Shown: positions 35,025-48,845, counted from the first letter of the stretch. The stretch: 64,000 bases of DNA from Mimachlamys varia (GCA_947623455.1 OX392538.1:4898001-4962000); one strand, 5' to 3'. Notes: generated by a model from the sequence alone, not told the origin. Made by a program: numbers and translations.

Positions 35025-37755
35025 TGTTCCTATTGCGTCGTCACGACAATTACATGACGTCATTGACTTCTTCGCTGGAGTTAAAGAGGCATCACGGTAA
35101 AACTATATTTTTTATGCTTATTTAGAATCATTGTATATATGAATTAAATATCTTGTGGAAAATTAATGGGTGATTTACGCTGAAATATGTTCTCAAAAAC
35201 TTTAATTAATAATTAAAAAGGGAATCACTATTCGTTGATCCACGATTTGGACATGTAAATTTTCCTGCGTCACATATGATAACGCATGCGCATAACAAGC
35301 TACATCGGTAAACAAAATATGGCGATCCGCGTGACCTACATATATACATGTACATGTAACTACCAAGCGAAAAGTGACCGAATGGTCAAAATTTAACGTA
35401 AGGATTATATTACGGAAGCATAATGAGGGATGGGAAGTAGTCAAGGGAGAAACTAACAGTCCAGCTGTTTGGATGTTACAGTTTTCTTCTGAGTAGCGGC
35501 CGGTGACACAGTTTTGATTTGGTTTTGGGGCCTCCCAAGGGATAACTCTTTCATCCTCTGTTACATGAAATTCGTGTGTAAAACTTGAAAGCGTGTTTTG
35601 TAATATTTCCTTTATAATATTCCAGTAAAACGGCATTATTGAATTATATTGCTGAAGAGAAAAATACCTTTTCACATATAAGAAAACCCGTATGGGGGTG
35701 GGTGGGTGGGGGGGGGGGGGGGGGGTTACGTTGTAAATGTATACAGATTCAATTTGGACAAATATATTATCGGGTTTGGACCCCGGTATTGAATTTGATA
35801 ACTATCAAAATATATGCATTATATAAGTGAAGTCATTAATTTATAAAAACATATATAAATTGATTAATTACTGGACAATTATCTTCTCGACAAGTTCCAA
35901 TTTATATATATATGTTATACATGTATTCTACATGTTTAGTGCGTGGTGCGTCATATGAGTGCACGGACTTCCATGATACATAATTGTAAGTGTTAAAGTA
36001 TGTTGACTCTGAAAGTTGGATAGATTTTAGGTGAATATATAGATAGTCTGAAAAAAGATCTTCAAGACATCGAATTGCATAAAAAAAAACATAGGAATCA
36101 TTTCATTTTATTTTTGTACTTTTCAATGCATGTACACCTTTTGTGTAATGGTTCTAAATGAGGATTCGTGAAGATAACGTTTTACAGAAATTAAGGTTTG
36201 CCCTATAGTTGTCATCGTCGGAAACCCACATGACACTGTTAAACGTACAATGTAAGAGTGCAGTGTCGTGTGGGTTTCTGGCGATGCATGGTTGTATCCT
36301 GTACCCATTTGCATCGGTTTCAGTCAGGTACTGATGTCGATAAATGATAAAGATGTCGACATAAATGTATTCATATGCATATCATGTGTAATTAACGTCT
36401 GATTATTAATGTGAATGTGATTCAATAAATTTATACACCGACTTTGTGTCTTGTTCATCATCGGACCTATACATTACGCGTCCCCTCCCTTTGGGCCCCT
36501 CGTCGACTTGCGACAAAATGGTCACTTGAATTACGCGTGAACAGCGCTATTTTTATCGGGCTTTCCCGAGGAATGCAATTTTGCAAGTGGTTAATAAACA
36601 CATTTTGAGTGGGCTTTGCATATTGAAATAACAGGAAAATGTATCTGGTAGTGCAGACATTCAAGAACTTCATTGTAGACTTTCCCGGGATGCCCCTTTA
36701 AAAGGCAGCGTTCTCCATTACAATGGCGTATAAAATTGTCGCTTTACAAAATTAAATTTCAAAAATTTGTAATGAGATGAAACCGATCTTACGCTCGTTT
36801 ATTATTCACCTCGTCAGAGACTTGCTTAATTGATAAATTATATTACTCGTTTCATTAATTTCATATGTAATGGAAACTCATGTAAAACCCTATATATTAT
36901 CCATGGCTTTTAAATAGATTTGCGCATTACGAACAGAAATATATGTAATGAATGAAAAAATTCAGAGAATACATAAGCGTCAACAAAAGCATTATCAGAT
37001 ATAAAAATCAATTACAAAAGCGGTAAATATGAAAAATAAATATTGAAAAAAATAGTCTAATAATTTTGACCACTTGGATGTCTGATCCTAAGTTTGAAAC
37101 TAGGGGGAGGTAAGCAAGTAAATAGAACATTAATGAGAAAATACTGGAACTAACATGTTTTAGTGTTATCATACAAGTACCATTACTAACAAAGAAAGTG
37201 TCCACCTAAAACTCATAAAATATTGACTTTTTAAAAATCGTTTAGAGTTAGAGCTGCAGATATTTCATGACGATTTGGTTATAAACTTATCGTAAGAAAT
37301 GTGTCTCCTATCACGATCCGTCAGCCAAACACTGATACGTCGGAGTATACATGATACAGTGTTATTTTCTCATTTCTACTCCGATCCTATTGTATACAAT
37401 GTTTGTATGGTAATGATAAGCTACGGAAGAATGCTCGCCCAAGTTTTCAGATGTATCACAAGATAGCGCACACTTTTCCTCAGGATCATTGAGGATGCCT
37501 CGGGATAAAACGGTACGGACCCACAATAATTGTCCACTTAACTAAATGTAAAGAACGAAATTAAACCTTTTCTTGGGAAATATGTCTGGCAGCTGTCCTG
37601 GACGATCAAAGTGAATTGATTTGATAACGTGTATGTTGTGCTTGGTCATCATTACTCAGTTTTAAGACCCTGGATACAATCCTACATCAATTACGTAACA
37701 GGTTGTCAGACAAGACGGATGAGAAAGATTTAAACTTTATTTTTTTCGTTTACAG
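35025..37755. other. Intergenic DNA upstream of chitin synthase
   Basis: It contains a poly-G run (about 35695-35726). A minus-strand frame of 157 codons at 35202-35675 shows no family. The chitin synthase promoter and any untranslated first exon must lie here or further left, but I cannot place them. Confidence 0.4.
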
Positions 37756-37781
37756 TCTCTTGTGCTATTGGAGAAGGCGAA

Positions 37782-40700
37782 ATGAATTCATCCAAAGTGT
37801 GCAGGGTAAGTATACAGATTCTTTAATCAGACCAAAAAAAACTCCCAAGGCTGTAATACACGTGTTCCTATATAAAAGATTAAGTGATAAATGATAGATT
37901 CATACTTGGTATTCATAGTTATCACATTTCCATGGTACACATTAAAATGCGTTTTTTTCTTTTATTTTGTTCAAATGATTCTAATATAATAGGTTGATTT
38001 TGTTTTTATTTCAGGTATTAGTTCAACTCGGATTCGCATTTCTGCTTTTGCTGATCTTCTTTGTTGCTCAGTTTACTCTCGTACTAGCATTATCATTGAA
38101 GGAATATATTGATTTGGAAGTATGGTATGTATTGTTTGTTGTTTTGGGAAACAATGTACCTATTCTAAATATTAACTCTTTATGTGCTACAAAACACAAG
38201 GAAACGTTTTTTATCCCTTTAATAAATGATTGATCAATTTTCGGCAACTTGTTGATAGTATGTGCATATCCCGATGCTTATCGATAACCTGTTGATATAA
38301 TAAAACTTTTGATATCCTGTCATTAAACTTTTGATATCCAGTAATTAAACTTTTGATATCCTGTCATTAAATTTTTGATATCTAGTAATTAAATTTTTGA
38401 TATCCTTTCATTAAACTTTTGATATCCAGTTATTAAACTTTTGATATCCTGTTATTTAACTTTTTATATCCAGTAATTAAACTTTTGATATCCTGTCATT
38501 TAATTTTTGATATCCTGTTATCAAACTTTTTATATCCTGTTATCAAACTTTTGATATCCTGTCATTAACATTTTAATACCTCTCTATCGAAAGTTTTTCA
38601 AGTAACTTGTTATCCCTTTAATATGACATAACAAGTTAATTTTATTAATGTCTTGGTGTTTCCCGTTATTTTATCATTTGTTTAGCATTAATTATTGATA
38701 TCATGTCAACGAGACTGTACATGCCAAATGTCGTTAATTTGTCGATGTCCTGCCATTCTGACCCCTGTCTATTCACTGTCATTGTGTATGTATAAAAATA
38801 CTGTAGGCATCTATGACTTTCGTCTATTATTACTGATGTGATTAACTCTGTCTCCGTTAAAATAATAAGAATATGTATATTGTGCCACTAAAAGGCTTCC
38901 ACGTTTGTAATATCTGGAGGGTACATTGCCATTATAACAGTGTAATCGAACAAAATTTAATTGGCTTTGTTCCCATGAATGATCTTTGAACCAGAGTTAT
39001 GAATGTTTTACAAGTATATTCTTGTGCTCAGGGCTCAAAACTATATAAGACATGATGTCGATATCTTATTATTTTAGGTACGTGTGCACTGGGTTTGTCC
39101 TGTTGATACCGGAAGCTGTCCATATTATACAAATACTTTGGTGTGCTTCCTTCCTGACCGAGGGAAAAGCAACACAATGGCCTATGTTCCGTGGGATATG
39201 TAGTGTAAGTGACTTTACCATTGAGCGATCGCCAAATTCATTGTTAGAACGTAAATAACAATTACAGTAACATAATAAACACGTATTCGTGCTCAAATCA
39301 GTGGCTATGACGTATTCATTGTAAATTATATAACTACATATATCACAGCATCGCAACAAGCTACCTGGAAATTAAATTGAATTCATCGATTAAACAATAC
39401 CAAAGCGCCAAGAAAGCCATAATTTAAAATCAACAATAAACAAAACTCAAATTGATAAAACTAGAGACAAAATATAAACACATGACATATTTACATGGAG
39501 ACACTAGAAAAAGGACCAGGTGTTCCGGAAGAGTAAGAGTCTTCTGCTTCAATGAATTGAATTCATCGATATATCATTCTAACGTCTACCAAGTGAAAAT
39601 GTTATATAAACGGAGGCATACAGCTAAGATATCACAAACCTGCCCTAACAACGATTGCACACCTACCAGTATATATCGCTCAATCGTACTTTTGCATCAT
39701 GTGTTGAACTGCGAGCCAGACATTAAAAGTAACAGGTAACATTTCTAAATTTCTGCAATCAATGGAAGCTGCAGAATGGGTTTAACATTTGTAGGACATA
39801 ACATCAGTGATCCAACGAATTCATTTCACAGATGAACTTTTATTCTAGAGTATTATTTGTATAATTTTTTAATATTTTATCATTGTGGTTTTCAGTTCTG
39901 GATTGCTGATTCCTCTGTTTTAGGGTATCGTCCTGAGCTTTATTGAGGCTGGCTGTATTTCTATGCTGACGTACGTCATACTGCCACGGACGCCAGGCTA
40001 TATAATGCTACCATTACTGAATATAACATTGTTACCAGAACTGTCGCAATCAGTCAAGGTATGCTATTAAGAAAACGTTGTTACCTCTTATTTTTAATCT
40101 CATATGTTTTTAATAACAACACTGGCCCTAGATATTTTTTCATTCCTCCAATGCAAAATTAACGTATTAATTGTGAATAATGACAATAATAATAGTGGGA
40201 TATTAAATTGAATATACTCCCAAATAGAAATACTGCTACTGGATGGTGATCAAATTGAACTTCAATGTAGCTGTAGAACAAAATCCTTTTCATCAAACTT
40301 TTCAAATAGAAAATGTGAAGTACTGAATATGATCTCAAGTCAAAATCAGTGGTGAACATTTTTCTCGTTTGATGTTAACTATATGTACCCTCTTTTTAAT
40401 TGCCAGGTCATCAGTAACAAGTACTTACATACGTGTATGGAACCTACTTTGCGGATTATATGCTGCGTTGGCATCCTTCTGGCTGGGGTATTATCAAGTA
40501 TTTTCCTGTCACACGCTGATATTCTCTTACCCCACCAAGCCGCCCTGCTACCATTCTTACTGATCGGGGCGTCACTTAGCTTGTATACACCGATCCAAAA
40601 ACATATCTATGGAACCTCAGAAGCGTCCTTACATAACGTCTCTCTGCTATATGGATCGTTGAGGACGTTAACATATATCTTGTTTTGTTTAATGTGTTTT

Positions 40701-43700
40701 AACAGTGACAAAATCGGGATTATATCTCTTGACATTCAACAATTGATGGAGGGATTTCAAGCGTTCAGTAGTTCAGAAAACTTTCATATTTTGATTGTTG
40801 TGCATAGCGCTCTTCCGGTTATGTCTTTAGTATCCTACTTGGTTCCACAGAAATCGACAATCGTTACGTTCTGGCCATGTTTTCTATCACCAATATTAAC
40901 CTCAATACTTTTTATAATTCTGGTATCACATGGAAATGTGATATTGGATATTATGGATCCCCTTGTGGGAGATATACAGATAACAAGTGATCTTATAGTC
41001 GTAATAATCATGTGTGCAATTCTAACAGTTATTCCATTATGCATGGTGCTTATACCAAAGTGCTTTAGAAAATATGAAAATATCGTAGAAAGAACACAAG
41101 AATCAGATAGAGTTTTACACCGTTACAACTCTTTATTTCTGCTCCATTTTGTGATGATTCAACAAAAAGTGTTCAGGAAACATTTGGATGAAGCGATGGA
41201 GGCAGAAATGAACAAGCCATCAAGGGTATATATTTGTACTACAATGTACCAGGAGGCTGAACACGAGATGGCCAGGCTTCTAAGGAGCTTAGATCAAGTA
41301 ATGACTTCAGAAAAACTCAAAAGGAAAAATATTTATATAGAATCTCATATATTCCTTGACAATGGAGCAGATGGTAAGGAAATGAAGGACTTCGGAAAGC
41401 AGTTACTATCTTTGGTAGAAGAAACGATTGATCTAAAAGCTGAATCCGGTATAATGCTATACACACCTTACGGAATACAACTGCACTGGGTTTTAGAATG
41501 TGGCACCCCACTCTTTATCCATTTGAAAGACACAACAAAGGTCAAAGCAAAGAAAAGATGGAGTCAAGTGATGTATTTAGAGTACATTCTCAAATACAGA
41601 TCTAAATGGGCCGGGATCAATAACTCCTACGAGTCGAAAACAATGTCCTCAAATCCTTCATTTGCATATGATTCAACGGAGTCTCTGGACAGACTGAATG
41701 ACTATTACTTGTCAAATAGCAACACTGGTACAGTGAAGGGGAATCCGTCATTCACAAATGGCAACTTTTTGGACATTCCTGACATCATCCTTAATCACCC
41801 GGGTGACGACGTAGATGACAATTCAGCTGACAATTTCACGATCGACATGGCTTCAAACGATGGGAGTGTGTATCCCAGTGAAACACCAAGTCGGGCCGGA
41901 AGTGATTTGTTTGTAAAGGAAACACCACTGGAAATCCACACTCAAGACAGCACTATTTTTTCCGTGTCTCTCTCCATGTCTAACATAGCAGGACCTTCTA
42001 TTTCACCGTCAATGGACAACTACGTCCTCATGACTGACGCCGATATGTCGTTCGATGATGACGCTGTTCTTGCGGTTGTGGATGTTTGCAAGAAGGAACC
42101 TGATGTTGGGGGAGTCTGCGGTAGGACTTTTCCAACTGGGCTGTACAGACATCCAATCCTCTGGCTGCAAATGTTTGAATTTGCTAAAGGTTGGTTAATC
42201 AATTACTAAAATAATGAAAAATAGTTGCTTACCATCGCTGACAAAAACTTGAAAAACGAATCAGCTGAATATCGCAATTTATTTTATGTTTTGACTCAAC
42301 TGTATTTCATTCTAGATTTTAAGGGTGATATTCTTTTGTGTCTTTGTAACACTATTTGTTATCGTACCTATTTGGGACTGCTGGTGGATGTTTAGTCCCC
42401 GAGGCGTGTACCAACATGTATGCCGCGTTTCAATTCATTCGAATTGTTGCACGGTTCAGAATAAATACATGCCATTGAAATTCATTAATACAATTATAAA
42501 AAGATATTGAACTCTACGGCTTTAGCGACTACCTATCTTGATTTTAACTTTTCGTTCAGCTAGTTTTGTTTTTTGACCCTTGCTCTAAGCGTCACTGACA
42601 AGTCAGTTAAGTTACCACTGTGATAAAAATAAGTTCATTCTATATTAATATGGCAGGAGTTGTTTTCCTGAACAATTAGAAATCCGTTCAACAGATTACA
42701 CAACATCGTTGCCATGGAAATTACTTTTAAACTAATTAATGCATAGTCATATCATATTTGTTAATGTCAATATATTTGATTTTAACTTCATCAAATATTC
42801 CATGTGGCGAGACATTTCAAAAAGTTTTTTTTTACGTAAATAGTACACTGTTTTTTTCTGTTTAAAGATTTCTGGATGATAAAGAGTTCCCAAAACGTGA
42901 TTGGCTCTGTGATGTGTTGTCCCGGATGTTTCAGTCTGTTTCGATTTGAAGCATTGTCAGATATATTTTCCACTTACTCTAGTCCTACCGAGACAGTGAT
43001 GGACGTGTTCACGAAAGATAACGGTAAATATAGTTCCTTCAGCTTTTCCAATTTATTGTACTATTGTCACATCGAAGTGTTTGACTTGTTACAAACAAAT
43101 CTCACATAATTGCGTGATAATTATTAAAACACTTGAAATATTCATGAATAATCCAAGATAGCCTCTTGCACAGTTGTCAATTCAAGAAACAGGTTTATGA
43201 ATGTAACTGATATTCTAGTATGTTTTGTCGATAATTTTTACTAAGTACCTAAGATGAGTTCGATTTCGACTTATTTGAAAGGATCTTCTCTTTTTCTGAC
43301 GACTAGGCCTAATTTGTTTTCTTATATGCATTTTTTGAAAAGGGAGTTCAAAGATATCAAAATGAGCAAAACACGTGATTTATGTGAAAAATGCTGTTTT
43401 GGTCAAATAAAGGACATTCAATATCTTCCAGATTTGTGATTAGATATGTATGAATGTTTGCAGAATTGACAAAAATATTATTTTCTAATTCAGAAAAAAT
43501 GCTTTATAAACTTTTTTTTTTTAGATATTTGGCAGATCAAAAGGAAATGGATTTCTCATACTAAAGCAGCCATAAAAAACTGGGGGTGGGGGGTACGGGC
43601 TTGTTTTTTGTCCCATTAACAAACGTGTTTTTTTTTCACTATTCTTGAATCAAAAATCAAAATCGCTTCAATAACACAAAACAAAATATCTTTGTTGAAT

Positions 43701-46700
43701 GATAGTTACTTTACAATGAACATAAAGTAGTTGTAGAGCAAAAATGAACTAGCTGTAAAGTAAAATGGCAACACACTAACAATTTTAAATGATCAATCAA
43801 GCACAAAAATAATGAAATTTTGGCCGTTCTTGAATGGAAGAAACACACAGAAATACTAATTTTCAAAATGGCCGCCATAATGGTCTTTTTTTTTTAATTC
43901 TTCTAAAAACAGTTCTACAAATGACAGACATTAAATTTTTTGCTGCATTTTTCAGATGCATATTTGCTACCCGAATTGTTAATAAATTGTTAGATATTAC
44001 AAAAATATCTCACGTGAGATCAAAACGAGATTTGAACGTGATTGAAACCTCACAAGAGCAGATCCTTAACTAGTTATGTTTAGCATTCGTAAATATCTAT
44101 GCCAAAAATGAAAAACAGTTTCAATAGAAAAAAAAACAATATCGATTTGTTATGCTAAGCCCAACTACTTTTGTTAAGTTTTCAATGTTCCACCTGTAGG
44201 TGAGGACCGATGGATGTGTACGCTGATGATGTTGAAGGGTTGGAAGCTGCGATACACACAGGTCGGACGAAACAGCACGTTTTGTCCCGAGACTACTTTG
44301 GAGTTTATGAAGCAGCGAAGACGCTGGCTTTTATCCGACTATACAAATGCGTTACTAGTTATGCAAAATATGGCCAATCTGATGACAATCAACTCTGCCT
44401 TCTCAGTAACATACGTAATGTACGTGGTACAGCTGTTCCTCATCATGGTGCTGTACCCTGGTGCCACCATTATGATGTTGTCCTTGGGACTAGAATTAGG
44501 TTCCGGAATTCCTCTTGTTGCCATAACACCAACGTTTTACCTTTTAATTGTTGGATACAGCATAGTGTTGGTCAAAGACATTTCAGCTTCAGTACAACTG
44601 GTGATTTCTAAACTGCTGATAATAATTTTAGGACTAGGAACACTGTATGTGTTCGGTTCGACGGCTGTTATAATCGTTGAAGCACTGATAGACGGTAAGT
44701 GGTTTATTTCACATACCATTGATGGAAAGAATCCATTGATAAAATAGATTAAAATAATAAGGCATTGATAAAATTATTGCATCGAAATCTAAAATCACTG
44801 TAATGTTAGTTTCACACAACGGCTACATGCTATATTCTTCCTTTGAAAATCACACAATTAATTATTGACTTTGAAATATTAATGAATTAAGTTGTTTAAT
44901 TTACAAAATATGACTTTGTAGATTACAACCAGCATGAGACGAGACACATCGAGTACCTACTGATAATGTCTCTGGCTGCCACATACCTACTGGCTGCTGT
45001 CGTCCATCCGTCGGAACTCAACATCCTGCTCTATGGCTTACCCTACATGTTCTTTCTGCCACTGCTAAACATCATTCTGCCAATCTACGCGTTGTGTAAT
45101 ATCGTGGACCAGTCCTGGGGTACTCGGGATAATGTAAGTAAACTTGGTAAAGTAGAATTTCACTTTATTGTATGATTCATTTCAGACTCCTCTGTGTCCG
45201 GTATGGATAATTGAAGTAATAAATATAGCCCCTGCAAAAAGAAAAGTAAATGTCTGGCTTACACAGTATTGTGGATTTAAAAACAGTTTATGAAAAAAGG
45301 TTTTGTCTGTTAATGTATCGAAAATCAATGCTACAAGCACACGGATGTTGCTACCAATATGTTCAGTTTTAAAACATACAGCCAGATGCTTAATAATATT
45401 TAAATAAAATTTTTCAATAAATTACTAGTTATCAAAGATAAAGAGATATTCCGGAACAGAAGAAATGGTTATTTTCTATTCCTTTCGTAGTACACTATTT
45501 TTTACATTAGTTAGAAAATGTCGATTTTCACCTTTTGGGCCTTAGCACCATTGATGAGTCTTAGAAGAACGCAACAGCAGAATGATGCAGTTTAATTCAT
45601 TTTACGGTATAATGTATCTATTACTGAATTTAAAAGGTGCAGCATGTGTGTGTTATGTCATCTGTCAATGCATTGTGTTATTCGGCCATGGAAAATGCCT
45701 TTGTTCAGTAGTAAGTTAGGAACTACTACGCTTTTTTGATGATACGATCCTTGATATTTCAGCAATTAGCGAAGGTACCAAAGTTCCTAAGTCTCCCGAA
45801 ACTGAAAAAGCGGAAAAGGAAGAAAAAAACAAGATCGCTATCGTCACGTAAAGGTGATGTTTTCTAATTAAAACATTAATAAGTCTTATAGAGCAAGTTA
45901 ACTTAAGAACTTAAATAAGTGCAGTCTCCTCTGGTGAACTTTTACCATGTGACCTTGCACTCATCAGAATCACGCTAAGTTTTACCAAATGTACACCACA
46001 CGTAAGATTAAGTATAAATCTTAGATGCTCTTCATGTCTTCTCCCTTACATTTGATCAATTCTAAAAATGTGATATCTCTATTTAGTTTGATTCACTCAT
46101 ACAAGCGCTTATTCTATTCAAATTCACCCATACATCATCATCATCATCATCATCATCATTACACAAACACATCATACCAATGACATCAACATATACTAAC
46201 ATCAAATGGCGTTAATATCCTTCACAGTAAACACTGTACCTTAAGAGATAACGACAACGATACTTAGGTAACGATACCTAGAAGTAGATAATCTAACCTC
46301 GTATTGACGTTCAAGGGATTGATAAGGATTGTTGATAAATACTTCACAACTCAATGCTTTGGATTTCTCTTTATTGTTTTTTATTTCATTCTTCAACAGG
46401 TTCATACACGAGTTTGAATAGTTCTGTGCTGGATCTTCAAAACTTCAACGAAGACGAAGTTTCATTTTGGGAGAGAGTGGTGAAAAACTTAATCGGGGTT
46501 AATGTTGCCGGAGGAATGTCGCCAGAGGAGAGAACAGATGGACTACGGGTGATGAGGAAGAAAGTGGTGATTTGGTTTCTCTCCATTAACGCTGTGTGGG
46601 TTATAATACTATGTGGGTGCTATGGATTTCTACTACAGCTCATGGACAACAAGACAATATTCAGTGTTGTCATGATATCATCCTTAGGTCTGACACCGTT

Positions 46701-46770
46701 AATCCAAGTGACAGGCATGCTGGTGGACAGATGTTGTGTACTATGTAGGCTAATAAGAACATATTTGTAA
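37782..46770 (+). CDS. Chitin synthase (family 2 glycosyltransferase), ten coding exons
   Basis: Exons: 37782(?)-37805, 38015-38124, 39078-39204, 39924-40058, 40407-42189, 42868-43023, 44200-44694, 44922-45133, 45763-45853, 46400-46770. All are GT...AG and in phase, giving about 1167 residues. The enzyme adds N-acetylglucosamine from UDP-GlcNAc to growing chitin at the plasma membrane. Seen: N-terminal membrane helices; catalytic region with YICTTMYQEA, KKRWSQVMY, TDAD (about 675-678), EDRW (780-783), QRRRW (817-821); C-terminal membrane helices and SWGTR (1008-1012); a basic Lys/Arg stretch; final helices to the stop. About 135 Ser/Asn/Asp-rich residues (about 535-672) separate KKRWSQVMY from TDAD, where insect and nematode enzymes are short. 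No myosin head was found. The first exon (start Met, possible acceptor at 37755) is the least certain part. Confidence 0.93.
38300..38580. repeat. 22-bp tandem repeat in chitin synthase intron 2
   Basis: About 13 copies of a unit like AAACTTTTGATATCCTGTCATT, alternating partly between CCTGTCATT and CCAGTAATT forms. The palindrome GATATC recurs every 22 bp. Confidence 0.9.
39425..39560 (-). mobile_element. Penelope-like tail fragment in chitin synthase intron 3
   Basis: It contains the reverse complement of the family tail: TTTACATGGAGACAC, GGACCAGGTGTTCCGGAAGA, GTCTTCTGCTTCA. Confidence 0.65.
43281..44065 (+). mobile_element. piggyBac-like non-autonomous element (MITE) in chitin synthase intron 6
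   Basis: Ends GGATCTTCTC... and ...GAGCAGATCC, with TTAA directly after the right end (44066-44069); the left flank is the degenerate GAAA. It matches the element at 56134-57064 in opposite orientation over most of its length (ATATCTTCCAGATTTGTGA, TTTGCAGAATTGACAAAAAT, AAAATGGCCGCCATAATGG, CAAATGACAGACATTAAAT-like blocks). It has no transposase. Confidence 0.82.
45484..45663 (+). mobile_element. Hammerhead-bearing repeat family, copy 5 in chitin synthase intron 8
   Basis: The family blocks are recognisable. The ribozyme region 45545-45588 is decayed: TTGATGA in place of CUGANGA, and GCAA in place of GAAA. It lies just upstream of the exon at 45763. Confidence 0.78.
46135..46160. repeat. (CAT)n microsatellite in the last chitin synthase intron
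   Basis: An uninterrupted run of about eight CAT/TCA units. Confidence 0.9.
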
Positions 46771-48794
46771 TACTTACATTGTAATATCTAGATTTATTAT
46801 TCAATCATATATGTATCGTTGAATTACATACTTCACTTTATCAACATATATCCAGCAATATCTTGGACAGTTACGAATTGGGCAAAAGGTTATTCCAAAA
46901 CTCTTTGCTCAAAATTGTTGCCTTCATTTAATGTTCATAAATGTTGCTAAAGTAGTACTATCTTACACAACGGGTGCGACGTGGATTGGAGAAAATCAGT
47001 GTATGAAATTCTACTGTAATGTTTTTAATTCAGGAAGAGGACTTATTCGCACACACATTTCTTGTAATGTTGTCACTTCACCTGTAACAATTGGCTTTGA
47101 TTGTTGAGGGTATTTCGATATATATATACAATTGATTATAGGTATAGGACAAATGTAACTAATAGCACCTGTGTAATCAAGAAAAAATCAATTTCAACTC
47201 TTGTGTTACATGCTGTACCGATAATTAAATTTTGCAGGTGCAAGCACATGTGCGTTTTATTAACTTCACCTTTCTTGTTGACATTTTAATTCTAATTGCC
47301 CCGTCTACGTTACACCGGAAATAATCCATCAATCGACCTTCGTAATCTCAGCAGTAAAATCACACGCGTTCTTAAGCTTACCAGTCAAACTGGTACGTTT
47401 GTTTAATGTCCTTTCCTTTCCTATTTGCGTCCGTCACTACATTTGTTTGTCTTTATTGAGCTCGAAAACAGCGCTTATCAATCATTTTTCTTATTACATA
47501 TTTGTATTTACAGTTTCATTTTATGTTTGTTATGATGAATAAAACTAAAACTATGAAATAAAAAATGCGTTTACCTCTTGATTTTAACAAAGGTAATACT
47601 TTATATACACCGACAACCCTAATATCAGATGTCAGCAAATACTCTTTGCATAATTTGATCCAAAGAAATGTGTTGATGTATATTAGCACTGTACTATGTA
47701 CATTTGGACCAATCACGGATTAGGTTGGTGTTGGTTCGATTTTATTGTGTTTTATGTCCTGTCAACAGATAAGGTCATTCAAGGACGACCTCCAGGTGCA
47801 TGCGTGTGTATATTGGAGGCTGTGGTATGTTCGTGTACATTTTCTTGCGATAGTGTTGAATTGTGCCGATTTAGAGTGCTACTGACGTATAGTGCCGAAG
47901 GCCCCCGGTAAAAACCCCACCCGGTCATATTATTATAGTTAAAACTCGCTAGGTGCTGAGCGTCAAGTAGGGAAAAGTAATTATTATTTGTGACTCTGGT
48001 TCGTCTTATGGGAAAGAACCAGAACGCTTTCTGGCGAAGGTGAACACTCAACTAAAGGCTGAAGTGGGACGATGCCAAGGTACACATTGGGAGGATAATT
48101 GAAAAAAAATATATGTAAGAAAGATAAGATGCCAGATTTAGTCGTTTGTTACGAATCAAGCAATAGGCAGTAGGTACGGTTCTCATGCCCTACCTACATA
48201 GTTTGCATTGCCAATACTTACTTTTTTGCCGTGGTGTTAATATCATACTGCTATAACAAGGACTACAAGCATAGACTTCAGTTAATTTAGGAGACACGCA
48301 TGACCGGAAAGAAAAGTGGAGTTTGGAAGATTTAAGGGGCTGCGGCTAAATAGAAACAAGACACAAAGTGGTATGAAGACAGAAGAGAAGTATGATAATT
48401 CAAAAAGAAAAGCACAAATGAAAGACGGTATTTATATGTCATACAGAAAAGAAAATGAGCTTATAGCGAGAAGGAACAGGGAAAAACAAAATAGACAGAA
48501 GGGAAATCAAAGACGAATTTAAAAGGGAACAAAGTCACATTATAAGGAAATTACATTAGCAAGAATCATCGACGGAGCTGTGAATATAAAAAGTACTTTC
48601 GTACAAGAATCAGGTTTAATACACACTCCAGATAAACTGAAACGCTTCCACAGGCAACTAGTTCACGGACAAAAATGAACATGCGACTTAACATAAGGTA
48701 ATTCCCTTTAAAACAGGTCACGCGTCTTCTGATCATGTATTGTCTCATGTTTTATCAGAACACCAGACCATCCTTATCGTACGACTTTGTTTGC
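46771..48794. other. Intergenic DNA between chitin synthase and the first secreted-protein gene
   Basis: No canonical AATAAA close to the chitin synthase stop was found. A GC-richer block at about 47770-47940 (from GTCATTCAAGGACGACCTCC) looks like part of a dispersed repeat. A basic 68-codon frame at 48316-48522 has no family match I recognise. Confidence 0.45.
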
Positions 48795-48801
48795 TATATA
48801 A
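48795..48801 (+). promoter_or_regulatory. TATA box of the first secreted-protein gene
   Basis: TATATAA lies 45 bp upstream of the start codon at 48846, leaving a short leader of about 15-20 bases. Confidence 0.6.
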
Positions 48802-48845
48802 GGACCTAAAGACCGTCTTGCTGTCTTGATCTTACAATCATCAGC

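Noticed and set aside
35202..35675. Minus-strand frame of 157 codons
   Set aside because: No domain, no family resemblance, no intron or promoter signals; its composition looks like chance.
35695..35726. Poly-G tract as a quadruplex regulatory element
   Set aside because: Long homopolymer G and C runs occur at several places here (17.07, 26.73, 35.70, 63.77 kb) without any link to a gene; sequencing error in such runs is also likely.
44210..44611. Alternative frame of 133 codons over chitin synthase exon 7
   Set aside because: Shadow of the true exon, which joins in phase to its neighbours and carries EDRW and QRRRW.
48316..48522. Basic 68-codon frame before the secreted gene
   Set aside because: Low-complexity Lys/Arg/Asn sequence without homologue that I recognise, likely chance in A-rich DNA.
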